Source of the DNA: Streptomyces sp. MMBL 11-1
Lineage (GTDB): Bacteria > Actinomycetota > Actinomycetes > Streptomycetales > Streptomycetaceae
Direction: 5' to 3'
NCBI RefSeq assembly: GCF_028622875.1
Contig: NZ_CP117709.1
Coordinates: forward strand, 7,505,001-7,569,000
Length of the DNA: 64,000 nucleotides
Each line of letters opens with the position of its first letter. The stretch's first letter is position 1. Under the pieces are notes generated by a model. That model searched no databases, was not told the DNA's origin, and saw only the letters and a list, made by a program, of their open reading frames with translations. Shown here piece by piece: positions 1 through 8,392 of this stretch. Both the position numbers and the translations under genes were made by a program.

Positions 1-337
1 AGGAGCTGATCTCTCGGCCGTAGACGGGGAGGAAGAGGTAGTTCACCCAGTCGCTGAGTGCGGTGAGTTCGGCGGCGTACGCTTCCCCGCCCAGGGCGAG
101 GATGAACACCGAGGCGGGGCCCTCCCCCTGCGCGGCGTCGGCCGCCTCGGCTTCCGGAACGTCATCCGTGTGCTGGCTGGCAACGGGTACGGGGTCGGAG
201 CCGAGGCGGTCGAGGAGGGCGCCGTGCTGCCTGACCTCGGCCATGGTCTTGGCGAGGGTGCTGGCGAGGTCGTCGAGATTCCCGTCGGGGATGCGGAACG
301 GCTCGGGGCCGGGGGTGGTCGGGCTGGTGTCGGACAT
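1..337 (-). CDS. DUF4913-like protein, N-terminal part (runs off left edge)
   Basis: The N-terminal ~112 residues of a minus-strand gene are present and the C-terminus lies outside the window. After a polar, disordered-looking N-terminus there is a stretch reading FILALGGEAYAAEL...LSDWVNYLFLPVYGREIS, which resembles the DUF4913 domain of Streptomyces plasmids and integrated conjugative elements; its function is unknown. I chose the ATG at 337 because GGAG lies 8 bases upstream; an in-frame ATG at 352 has no good ribosome site. It is the last visible gene of the conjugation block, and a copy of the 38-bp repeat lies 40-75 bases upstream of the start. Confidence 0.7.
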   Translation of the reverse strand, partial: MSDTSPTTPGPEPFRIPDGNLDDLASTLAKTMAEVRQHGALLDRLGSDPVPVASQHTDDVPEAEAADAAQGEGPASVFILALGGEAYAAELTALSDWVNYLFLPVYGREISS

Positions 338-373
338 CGGGGCGTGCTCCATCTGTGAGACGGCGACATGCCC

Positions 374-412
374 GAGAGGATCCGGAGAATCCGCGGTTTG
401 GCGCGGCCGGAT
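374..412. repeat. 38-bp intergenic repeat, copy 1
   Basis: Begins GAGAGGATCCGGAGAATCCG and ends TTTGGCGCGGCCGGA. The same sequence recurs at 7792-7829 and 10485-10522. Each copy lies in a gap on the 5' side of a minus-strand gene, about 40-80 bases before the start codon. It may be an operator, promoter element or RNA signal of the mobile element; the function is inferred only from position. Confidence 0.7.
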
Positions 413-430
413 AGGCCCGGTAGTGGGGCG

Positions 431-1631
431 CTACCCGCCCGCGCAGCGAGGACAGCGAGGGAAGGGTGGTGCCAGCAACTGCATTGCCCGTGCCGCTTGT
501 TGAGGGACGACTCCGTTGCCGAGCGCGGTGAGCTGCGCCGGTCGTCCGAGTCCCGGCGTGGCGGTGACCCAGCCGTTGTCGAGGCCCTGCATCCATTCCA
601 CGAAGTCGGCACGGAGCCGACCGGCCGCATCGGTGGGCTCGGGGACGGGACGGGTGAGGATCTCCCATCGGGTGATCGCTGCTGCGTACGGCCCCCATCG
701 CCGGTCCGTTCCGCGGACTCCGTCGATTTCTCCGTCCAGAGCGGCAGGACCACCGCCGACAAGGGGGGACGCCACCCCTTCCCCGGGCGGCGGCCCGGAG
801 TCCCCGTGTCGCTGGCCCTCGGCGTGGGCAGCAGCGACGCTGCCGCACTGGGCAAGGTCATGTCCCCGTTGCCGTGCCGCTGGTTCGGCGAGCCCTTGAT
901 TCCGTCCGACGCCTTCGGGGTCGGCAGCAGCAGCCACTCGACCTCGTCGGCCAGGTTCGGACCGTGGCCCCCGCTCTTCCGCTTCGATGGATGCTGGCTG
1001 CCGCCGTTCTTGCCGATGTTGCTGGTCGGCGTCTTCAGCAGGGTCTCCGGTGGGCCATGCGGCGAGGAAGGTCCGCTCGCGACGGTGCGGGGCCCCGATG
1101 TCGGAGGCACGAAGGACGAGCCACTTCGCGTCGTACCCAAGGTCGGCCAGGGATCCGAGTACGGCACCGAGTGCCCGCAGAGCAGGCTGACCTGCGGTGT
1201 CTCCCAGACACCACGGGCAGAATTCCACGTCGCCAGGGGAACCGGCGGGGGAGGTGAGGAGGCCGCGCACATTCTCGATCACAACCAGGCAGGGTCGGAG
1301 GGCTTCGACCGCACGGGCCACGTGCAGCCAGAGCCCGGAGCGGGTCTGGGCGTTGAGACCGGCCCGACGGCCGGCGACCGAGACGTCTTTGACAGGGGAA
1401 ACCGGCCGTCAGGACACACACCCGGGGAACGAGGGACCAGTCGACGGCTGTGATGTCGCCCATGTTCGGGACGCCCGGCCAGTGGCGGGCCAGGATGCGC
1501 GAGGCGTTCGGATCAACCTCGGCGTGCCAGGCCAGCGTCCCGCCGAGGGCGGACTGCACGCCCAGGTCCAGCCCTCCGTACCCCGAGCAGAGCGAGCCGA
1601 TGAGCGGAGGGCGCACGATGGTGGTCCGCAT
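431..1631 (-). pseudogene. C5-cytosine DNA methyltransferase, frameshifted
   Basis: Two overlapping reading frames together encode a complete ~400-residue C5-cytosine methyltransferase. The N-terminal part, starting at the ATG at 1631, has motif I (SLCSGYGGLDLG) and the catalytic motif IV GFPCQ. The other frame has ENV (IENVRGLL), motif VIII (GAPHRRERTF) and a C-terminal motif X-like segment (LTALGNGVVPQQA). The frames join at a run of three bases (TTT at 1388-1390 on the plus strand). Removing one base gives GFPCQDVSVAGRRAGL, the expected sequence after PCQ. Either the gene is inactive or the assembly has an insertion. The start is one base after the upstream gene's stop, so it was the tail of an operon. 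It probably modified element DNA to avoid host restriction. Confidence 0.85.
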
Positions 1632-1632
1632 G

Positions 1633-2214
1633 TCACCGCCCCCGTGTGGTCCGGCTCGGGGCAGCAGCAGCCGGTGGAACGGTGGATGGCGCTGCGGCGG
1701 GAAGCGGGGCTGCGGTTGTGGACCGGCTGCGGGCGGCCCGGAGCTGCCGGGGCGGAGGCGACGCCGCTGCTGCTGCAGCGTAAAGGGAGTAGGAGGCGTC
1801 CCGGAGGGATGCGTCCGCCAGACCAAGCGCGTCACCTATCACCAGCGTGGCCGCTTCGCGCGCATCCATCGCGTCGGGCTGGTCGCGCAGGTGCTCGGTT
1901 CGCTCCAGGAAGGAGAGCTGGTGCGCCACCGAGCCGAGCGCGGAGGCCACCTCCCCGGCGGGCTCCACAGCGACGGCGAAGCCCATGACGACCCTGGCCG
2001 TGTGGTCGTCCAGGTCCGGAGATGCGGTGCGGAAGAGGATCTCGTCGCCCAGGGCGGTGATCCTCTTGCCGAGTTCCGAGATGTGCTTGGCGACCGTCAC
2101 GCTGTCCGGTCCGCGGTGAGGATCTCCGGGGAAGGGGAGCTTGCCGCGTAGAGCGTCGAAGTGCTCGGCTGCGGACCGCAGGGCTCGGGCGTCGGATACG
2201 GGAGTGGTGTTCAC
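1633..2214 (-). CDS. Hypothetical protein of the conjugative element
   Basis: A 193-residue protein with no family I recognise. It has a helical central region (about residues 10-130, rich in Leu, Ala, Glu and Asp) and an Ala/Pro/Ser/Arg-rich, probably disordered tail. The GTG at 2214 is preferred because it leaves a 40-base gap to the upstream gene; an earlier start at 2304 would overlap that gene by 50 bases. The stop codon is one base before the methyltransferase start, implying co-transcription. No catalytic or membrane features are visible. Confidence 0.6.
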   Translation of the reverse strand: MNTTPVSDARALRSAAEHFDALRGKLPFPGDPHRGPDSVTVAKHISELGKRITALGDEILFRTASPDLDDHTARVVMGFAVAVEPAGEVASALGSVAHQLSFLERTEHLRDQPDAMDAREAATLVIGDALGLADASLRDASYSLYAAAAAASPPPRQLRAARSRSTTAAPLPAAAPSTVPPAAAAPSRTTRGR

Positions 2215-2254
2215 GGTGAGTTCCAGTGGAGAGGAGTGATGTACGGGGGAGGCT

Positions 2255-3424
2255 TCAGCTGGGGCCGAGGGACCGTGGTCGTACGGCGGCTGACGCAGGG
2301 GCACCGCGGGATAGCGCGGAGAGTTTCGAGGGAGGGCTCGGTGAGCTGCGGGCGAGGGCGGCCTGCACCTGGGCGGGGCGAGGCACGTTGTCCGAAGAAG
2401 CTGGGGTCTTCGGCGCCGGAGGCGGGTCGCCGGTCGCCAACTGCCAGCGGGTGCGCACCTCGTCGAGCGGACCGAGTACGTAGAGCGCGTGGTTGATCAG
2501 TGGCCCGGGGCCCAGGGCCTCGTCCTGGGCCAAGGCTCGGACGGCGCGCGCGGAAGCGGCTGCGGTGCGGGTCACGGAGGACCGCATGACCCGTTCACCC
2601 AGCCATTCCGTGCTGCCGGGGCCTACGCCGTCGCAGATCGCGGTGAGCTGCTCGCCCGACATCGTGCCGTCCGCCAGGAGGCCCCGCCGCTGGGCTTCCC
2701 ACAGCAGGGTGATCCGGTCGATGGGCTCGCCCCGGTGGTGGAGGGCACCGAGACACCGGTAGAGCCGCCCGTGGCCCGGGTCGGCGAAGTCCCCCGGCCG
2801 CAACCAGCCCACCACCTCCTCCATGCTCTTCGGCTGCTCGGCGAGGACGGCGAGCAGGAAACGCTCGTCCTCGGCAACCTGGTCGGCCTGAACCGTCGGC
2901 GTGGTCGGAACGGTGGTCGGCGGGGCGGGCGGCGCGACCGGACGCGGTTCGGTACCCCAGCGCCGCGCGAGATCGGTGAGCACCCCGGCCAGGACATCCG
3001 CCGACCGCAGCGCACCCTCGACCTCTCCCCGCAGGACGTCGGCCCGAGCCGCCTGGTGGAGACGGATCGCGTGCTCGGCAACGGTCCGGTGGATCGCCCC
3101 CTCCAGCACCATGCGGCCGTACACCGGAGCATGCGCGGGACGCGGGCAGGCCGAGACCAGAGTGTGGGCGTACACCGCGGTCAGCCCTCGGACGTGACGG
3201 TCGGCCTCGATGACGGAGTCGGTCACCCACGACAGCGGCACCGGTCCATCAGCCGCTGCCGCCGGGTGACCGTCGTGTCGGAGCTTCCGCAGAGCGGTGA
3301 ACAAGGCCCGGTGAACCGGACGGTCGAAGTGATCGGGCGCGAGCCAGTCCAGGTGCGCGAGCTGGTTCGGGTCGAGCAGTACCGAGCCGAGGACTGCCTG
3401 CTCCGCCCGCAACAGCGGGTTCAT
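2255..3424 (-). CDS. Protein with two DnaB N-terminal-like domains and no helicase domain
   Basis: 389 residues. Residues ~6-130 (starting AEQAVLGSVLLDPNQL) resemble the helical N-terminal domain of replicative helicase DnaB, which mediates hexamer assembly and primase contact. Residues ~185-300 (EDERFLLAVLAEQPKSMEEV onward) look like a second copy. There is no Walker A or RecA-like ATPase domain; the remainder is a Pro/Ser-rich tail. The start codon overlaps the upstream stop (ATGA), so translation is coupled. It may load or divert host replication proteins during element replication or transfer, which is inference from the fold alone. Confidence 0.7.
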   Translation of the reverse strand: MNPLLRAEQAVLGSVLLDPNQLAHLDWLAPDHFDRPVHRALFTALRKLRHDGHPAAAADGPVPLSWVTDSVIEADRHVRGLTAVYAHTLVSACPRPAHAPVYGRMVLEGAIHRTVAEHAIRLHQAARADVLRGEVEGALRSADVLAGVLTDLARRWGTEPRPVAPPAPPTTVPTTPTVQADQVAEDERFLLAVLAEQPKSMEEVVGWLRPGDFADPGHGRLYRCLGALHHRGEPIDRITLLWEAQRRGLLADGTMSGEQLTAICDGVGPGSTEWLGERVMRSSVTRTAAASARAVRALAQDEALGPGPLINHALYVLGPLDEVRTRWQLATGDPPPAPKTPASSDNVPRPAQVQAALARSSPSPPSKLSALSRGAPASAAVRPRSLGPS

Positions 3425-3678
3425 CGTCGCCCTCGGCTACGAGAAGCCAGCGGATCGCCCTGCGCGGTGCGCAGAACGGCGACCGACTGGTCGGCGGCGG
3501 CCATCAACGCGGCGAAGCGGTCCAGCTCGCCGGTGAAGGCCGGATCGGTAGCGATGACCCAACCCGAACCGACGACTAGGCACCACTTGCCGTCACGCCG
3601 TACGGCCGGCGACCCGGCGAGCCGTCCGGAGCGAGGCACGGAGAAGGGCACGGAGGAGGAGTTACTGCGCGGGGACAC
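3421..3678 (-). CDS. Small hypothetical protein upstream of the DnaB-N protein
   Basis: 85 residues from a GTG at 3678, which has AGGAG 7-8 bases upstream. The core (RDGKWCLVVGSGWVIATDPAF) looks like a short beta-rich fold, but I do not recognise the family. Its stop overlaps the next gene's start. The same frame stays open up to an ATG at 3909 that overlaps the coupling-protein stop. In that upstream stretch the codon bias switches frame near 3780-3830, so a longer, frameshifted ancestral gene is possible. Confidence 0.5.
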   Translation of the reverse strand: MSPRSNSSSVPFSVPRSGRLAGSPAVRRDGKWCLVVGSGWVIATDPAFTGELDRFAALMAAADQSVAVLRTAQGDPLASRSRGRR

Positions 3679-3905
3679 GATGGGACTCCTGAACGCGGAG
3701 AGGTGGGGGCGCCCGACTGCCTGGACGAGGGCGCCGGATCGGCAGGGAACAGCGGTCCCGCTTGCCGTTCTCCGGGGTGGCGTCCGAGGCGGCGTCGAAG
3801 ACGTCGACCGTCGCCCCGACCGCTCGTGGACAGTGCCCCGGTCGATCGGTGCCTGATCCAGAGGCCGCCGGCTGCGATGCAGAAGCGTCTCGGGGACGGG
3901 GGCGA

Positions 3906-5691
3906 TCATGCCGACAGCTCGAAGTCGTCGTGGCCGATGGTCTTGGCGAGGGCTCGCTCGGTGATCGCCTTCGTGGCACGGGCGGAGGCCGGCCCGACGA
4001 CCTTGGCGGAGGGCTCCTTGTACCAGGGCCTGAGGTTGAGCATGGCGACCCGGATCCCGGTGGCCAGCAGTAGCACCTTGCCCTTCGGGAGGGCGCGGAT
4101 CGCGTCGGGCGGCAGGATCCGCTCGGTACGCATGCTCACCGAGGTGGACTTGCCACCCTCGCTGGTCGACACCGAGGTGGTCTGGACGTCGTGGTCACCG
4201 ACCTGCCGACTGAGACGGTCGGCGAAGTCGGCGTCATCAATGCCCGAACCGATGATCTTGACGGTGGCGGCGGAGTACAGGGCGTCCATCCCGGCCTCGC
4301 CCCAGCACCGCTGGCCCTGCCGATAACTCTGCAAGATCGTCATCGGGATCACGCCCCGGCTGCCCAAGTGGCTGTAGAGATCGGGTAGATCGGATATGCG
4401 GCAGACGTTCGCGGCCTCGTCGAGCACGCACAGAGCAGGCGGGTCGAGTCGCCCGCCGGAGCGCTCGGCGACGATGACCGCCGCGCGCATGACGGCGTCG
4501 GCCGCCGCCGCGATGATCGCGCTCGCGCTGCCGCCGCCGTCCTTGCTGAGGAGGTACAGCGTGTCGCGAGACGTGGCGAAGGCGAAGGGCTTGAACTCGG
4601 GGAGGTCCTTGTTCGGGGTGACCCAGGCGGCGACGTCGGGGTCGAGCAGGCAGCTCGCGTACTGCCTCGCGGTCTCAAAGATGCCATCGCGGGTTTCGGT
4701 TGCACCGGAGACGGTGCCCTGGAGCTGGGCGGCGACCGCGTCGTGGCCGGCGTCGGTGAGCAGGTCCACCGGGGTGCGGTCGGCCGGGGTGGCGAGCCAG
4801 GCCAGGACGTCGGTGATCGGCCGCCGGTGGCTGGCGGCGGCCAGGAACAGCGCGCCGAGGGTGTTGCTCGCGGCGGTGGACCAGAAGTCGGAGCCCGACG
4901 ACTCGTCCACGCTCGCGGAGACGAAGTGCCCGGCCAAGCGTTTCGCCCCGGCCAGGTCGCGGGCGTCGGCCAGGATGTCCCACCACATCTCGCGCGGGTG
5001 GTGCGCGATCTGCTGCGGATCGAGGGTCCAGACCGTGCCGACCTCGGCGCGGGCGTCCACCGTCGCGGTGAAGGCGTCGTTCGCGGCCTTGTTACTGGTG
5101 AGCAGGACCGGGCCGGGAGCCGAGAGAATCGCGGGGATCGCCAGTCCGGACGTCTTCCCGCTGCGCGGAGCCATGATCGCGACGATCACGTCCTCCCAGG
5201 AAGCCCGGACCTCGGCACGACCGGGGTCGAGGGTGCCGAGCAGGATGCCGCGGTCGGCGGGCGCGACCTCTTTTACGCTCCCGGTCGCTGAGGGAGGGGC
5301 GGAGGCTCTTCGCCTTCGCGGTGCTCTCCTTGTCCAGCAGGGGTGCCAGCTCGCCCTTCCGGGCGAGGCCGGTCCTGGAGCCGGAGCGCCAGCGCATCCA
5401 CAGCACGAGGCCGGTGGTGGCCAGGGCCAGAGTGATCAGGCCGGGGACGATGCGGGCGCCGACCAGTAGCGCGGTGGTGCTCAGGGTCGGCCACAGCATC
5501 TCGGGGTGCAGCAGGGCGTCCGTCGCGCGGAACGGGGTCCACGGTCCTTTGCCGACAAGGGAGTTGGTGAGGTTGCCTGTCAGCCAGGCGAGGGAGCCGA
5601 AGGATATAGCGGCGCCGAGGACACCGAAGAGGAGGTAGAGGAGCGCGTCCGACCCGGTGGTGGTCGAGGGCGCACTGGTACGTGGGGGCAC
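3906..5691 (-). pseudogene. VirD4/TraG-type conjugal coupling protein, frameshifted
   Basis: Two frames together give a ~595-residue type IV coupling protein, the ATPase that links the relaxosome to the transfer channel. The N-terminal part starts at GTG 5691 (AGGA six bases upstream) and has two membrane segments (about residues 15-40 and 75-105). The C-terminal frame has Walker A (APRSGKTSGLAIP), Walker B (LCVLDEAANV) and a TraG-like C-terminus. The frames meet at TTTT (5271-5274 on the plus strand): dropping one base gives ...SDRERKEVAPADRGILLGTL, a continuous reading into the ATPase domain. Unless corrected by slippage, or the base is an assembly error, transfer would be impaired. Confidence 0.85.
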
Positions 5692-5786
5692 GGCGGTTCC
5701 TTGAGGGTGCGAGGGAGCGACGGCGGGGCGCGCTCGGCTCTCGTGTCGTTCACGGGTCTGCTCCTCGACGGCCGGAGGGGAACGTT

Positions 5787-6385
5787 TCAGCGCTGGTGGC
5801 TGGCAGGCCGTGCCATGGGCGGGGGCGGCGTGGCGGGCGCCGGGGCACTGGTCTCGATGCCGGCCTTGGCCGCGACGGGCGAGACCTGGAGAGCGACTGC
5901 CTGCCGCCGGACCTCGGCATCGAGATTCCCCTCGGTGGTGCGAGCGGGCAGGTCCGGGGCGACCGAGCTGGCACCGAAGACGTCGTCGAGCAGTTCCCCG
6001 CTCCGCAGGGTGCGGACGTTCTCGTGATGCCGAAGGTCTGCCCGCTGGGCCGGGCACGCGGCGACCCCGTCCGCAGCGACCGTCAACTCCTCGTGGACGT
6101 CACGGAGCATCCCGTGTGCGGCGACCAGTACCTTCCAGGTCTCCCAAGTGGGGTAATAGACCTCGGGGTCGGCGGGAAACTCCAGGTGGCCACGGGTCCA
6201 GTCGGCGGCAGCGGCGACGAGTTCGGTCAGTTCGGGCAGAGGTACGGGTCGGCGGAAGCGCTGGGCAGGTGCCGGGCCTGCAGTGGGCTGTCGGAGCCGG
6301 GCGACTCGCTGCGCTGGGCGAGCCGGATGTTGTGCTGCATGGCAGCGCCGACGGCCTCGCCGATGCTGGAGTAATGCTCGGACAT
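5787..6385 (-). pseudogene. Hypothetical element protein, frameshifted
   Basis: The ATG at 6385 has a very good ribosome site (AGGAGG, 5 bases). The frame from it (MSEHYSSIGEAVGAA...) stops after 52 codons at 6227. A second frame continues with high-GC third positions: LPELTELVAAAADWTRGHLEF, then YYPTWETWKVLVAAHGML. Joining them needs a one-base change around 6241-6275, giving ~199 residues. I do not recognise the family; the second half is helical. It is the third frameshift within 6.5 kb. Confidence 0.6.
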
Positions 6386-6474
6386 GTTGCCCTCCTGGGT
6401 AGTGGTCATGGACGGCCGATTCGACGGCGGGCGCGCGACGAGCCGGCGGCTGGCGTCGGCCAGGACGACCTGAG

Positions 6475-7203
6475 TCACGGTCGGGGGCCTGGCGCGCGTG
6501 GCGGGAGGCCGGCCGCGCTGGGCTGCGTCGATCGAGAGTCGGGCGACGAGGAGACCTGAGCCTTGGCCGCTGCAGGCGAAGCGGCGAGGGCGGCGCCTCG
6601 GAATTGGGGTAGCCATCGAGAGCGCGTCTGCGCCTGGTCCGAGGGCTGTTGCGCACGGCCGACACCGAGCAACTCGTCTTCCGAATCGACGATTTCCGAC
6701 ATGGCCGAGTGGACGAAGTCCTCGGCGAAGCCGAACCGGTCTGCGAGCTGGAACGCCTCATCGTCGAGATCGGTGATCTGCTCGCTTGCCGCCTCCAGCG
6801 CCTCCCGGATGCGCTCCAGCGCGCCGTGCTCGGGATCGAGGAGGTGGTCGAGAGTCTGCTTCAGGTCGGCGCCGGTCTCGGCAGACCTGATCTGTTTGGT
6901 GAGCCGGAGGAGTTCCGCTCCGGCGGCGTAGGGCCCGAGGGGATTCGCCGTGGTGGTGTCGAGGGTGGGGTCGAGGTCGACACCGTAGCGAGCGGCGCGG
7001 AGCATCTCGGCAGCGTGGGTGGCGATGGCCGCCCGGTCGTCGGTTGGGGTAGTGGTGGGGAGGCGGTGACGTCGGCCGTACCAGTCGTCGATCTGCTGGA
7101 AGCCGGCGTGCTTGAGGAGCGTGGCGGACAGGTCGTCGCTGGCACCCTTGGCCGAGACGCTGCCGCTGGGCTCGGCGGTGATGGTGATGGAGGGAGAAGG
7201 CAT
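6475..7203 (-). CDS. Hypothetical element protein with a KGASDD-type repeat module
   Basis: 242 residues; ATG at 7203 with AGGAG six bases upstream. Residues ~17-85 contain a module (LLKHAGFQ...YGRRHRLP...ATHAAEMLRAARYGVDLDPTL) that is also found, diverged, in the two genes encoded at 8393-9160 and 9255-10406. The middle is acidic and helical, and the tail is Ala/Pro/Ser-rich. The module is typical of proteins on Streptomyces plasmids; its role is unknown. The relaxase fragment upstream is in the same frame, separated by one TAA and 27 codons, so the two may once have been one gene or may be a tight pair. Confidence 0.65.
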   Translation of the reverse strand: MPSPSITITAEPSGSVSAKGASDDLSATLLKHAGFQQIDDWYGRRHRLPTTTPTDDRAAIATHAAEMLRAARYGVDLDPTLDTTTANPLGPYAAGAELLRLTKQIRSAETGADLKQTLDHLLDPEHGALERIREALEAASEQITDLDDEAFQLADRFGFAEDFVHSAMSEIVDSEDELLGVGRAQQPSDQAQTRSRWLPQFRGAALAASPAAAKAQVSSSPDSRSTQPSAAGLPPRAPGPRP

Positions 7204-7284
7204 GCGGGTCTCCTGGGTGCGGGGCGTCGATTGCGGAGCGATGGGCAGGTGGCCCAGCTCGGCGGCGAGAAGATGGCACTCGGA

Positions 7285-7737
7285 TTACAGACGGAAGGCG
7301 TCGCGATAGCCGTTGTGGAGGCTTCCGTCCTCGCGAGCGATGGTGGCCACGACGTGCACCTGCCGTGGCCGGTTACGTGCGGCGATCCACCGGCAGGCGT
7401 CCGGATCGCCGTACGGGGCGATTCCAGTGGTGTCCACCAAGCGCCGGGCGACAGCGGCCCACTGCGGGTCGGTGAGGTCCGGCTGCCGAGGGTCGGAGTG
7501 GACCGAGCAGACCCATGTCGGCTGCGCGGGTGCACGTGTCCCGAGCCGTTCGACGGGTGCGTCGAGGGCGTGCGCCAAGTAGGGCAGCGAGTCGGGCTCG
7601 GCGAGTAGTTCGATCGGGGCTCCGTGACCCTCGCCCGCGATCAGTCGAGGGCTGACGTGGTCGCCACGTTCGCCGGGACCGTACAGGTACGAGAGCAGCC
7701 CCACGGTGTTGCTGGCACGCTGCAGGTGAGCGATCAC
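7285..7737 (-). CDS. Relaxase/mobilisation nuclease, N-terminal fragment
   Basis: 150 residues from GTG 7737 (GAGG upstream). The sequence from IAHLQRASNTVGLLSYLYGP to RQVHVVATIAREDG...YRDAFRL matches the N-terminal half of MobA/VirD2-like relaxases of Streptomyces plasmids, including the region with the candidate nicking Tyr and an H-rich strand. Full relaxases of this type are several hundred residues, so this one is cut short. After the TAA at 7285 the same frame continues with SECHLLAAELGHLPIA, which reads like the next helix of the family, so the TAA may be a nonsense mutation. As it stands, nicking activity is doubtful. Confidence 0.65.
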   Translation of the reverse strand: MIAHLQRASNTVGLLSYLYGPGERGDHVSPRLIAGEGHGAPIELLAEPDSLPYLAHALDAPVERLGTRAPAQPTWVCSVHSDPRQPDLTDPQWAAVARRLVDTTGIAPYGDPDACRWIAARNRPRQVHVVATIAREDGSLHNGYRDAFRL

Positions 7738-7791
7738 GGCGTCTACCTCGAAGGAGTAGCGGACACGAGCCCGGTGTTCGGGCCGTCACGG

Positions 7792-7829
7792 GAGAGGATC
7801 CGCGGAATCCGCGATTTGGCCCGGCCGGA
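7792..7829. repeat. 38-bp intergenic repeat, copy 2
   Basis: Begins GAGAGGATCCGCGGAATCCG and ends TTTGGCCCGGCCGGA. Relative to copy 1 it differs at only a few positions. Here its middle contains a perfect short palindrome (CGCGGAATTCCGCG-like: CGCGGA-T-TCCGCG on the minus strand). It lies 55 bases upstream of the relaxase start. Confidence 0.7.
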
Positions 7830-7868
7830 CTTTGCAGGTAGGTGTCGCCGCTTATACCGAGGCAGCCG

Positions 7869-8366
7869 TCAGAAGTGGGGGTTCTCCGTCGGCCGGTCGG
7901 CCTCGGTGGCGGCCTGGAGCAGCTCGGCGAGGTCTCCGGGCTCGGAGGAGCGCTGGTCGATCCACCAACCGGCGCGAGTGACGAAGCGCGCGGCCTCCTC
8001 GATCGCCTCCCACTCCCTCTCATCGGTTTCCCCTTCGAGTACCAGGGCGGTGTAGGCAGCGGCGAGGACCTGGTGACGACAGCGCACGCCCCAGGCGACG
8101 GCCCGCTCGGTCCCCTCCAGCGGAGGCATCCGGTACTGCTCCGACCAGGCTTCCGATTCGGTCTGCTCTTCGGCTCGCTTGGCCTCCAGCCAGGCCGCCT
8201 TGTCCTGCCCGTCCCCCTCCTTGGCGGCCCGCCAGCAGTCCGTGCACTCCTGCTTGGCGAGCCATTCGGCGAAGCCCGCGCGGCGATCGGCCGCCCGGCT
8301 GGACAGGTCGCGCTCGGTGTGGTGGCCGCATGAGTGGGTGATGGGCCAGATGGTCTTCACAGCCAT
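7869..8366 (-). CDS. Small zinc-finger-like hypothetical protein
   Basis: 165 residues; ATG at 8366 with AAGGAG about 8 bases upstream. The N-terminus carries SCGHH (residues ~12-16) and ECTDCW (~40-45), a C-x-H...C-x-x-C arrangement that likely binds zinc. The remainder is charged and helical. Proteins with this layout are common on Streptomyces plasmids but have no known function. It lies upstream of the relaxase fragment on the same strand, with repeat copy 2 between them. Confidence 0.65.
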   Translation of the reverse strand: MAVKTIWPITHSCGHHTERDLSSRAADRRAGFAEWLAKQECTDCWRAAKEGDGQDKAAWLEAKRAEEQTESEAWSEQYRMPPLEGTERAVAWGVRCRHQVLAAAYTALVLEGETDEREWEAIEEAARFVTRAGWWIDQRSSEPGDLAELLQAATEADRPTENPHF

Positions 8367-8392
8367 GAGAACTGCTCCTTACGGAAGGTGAG

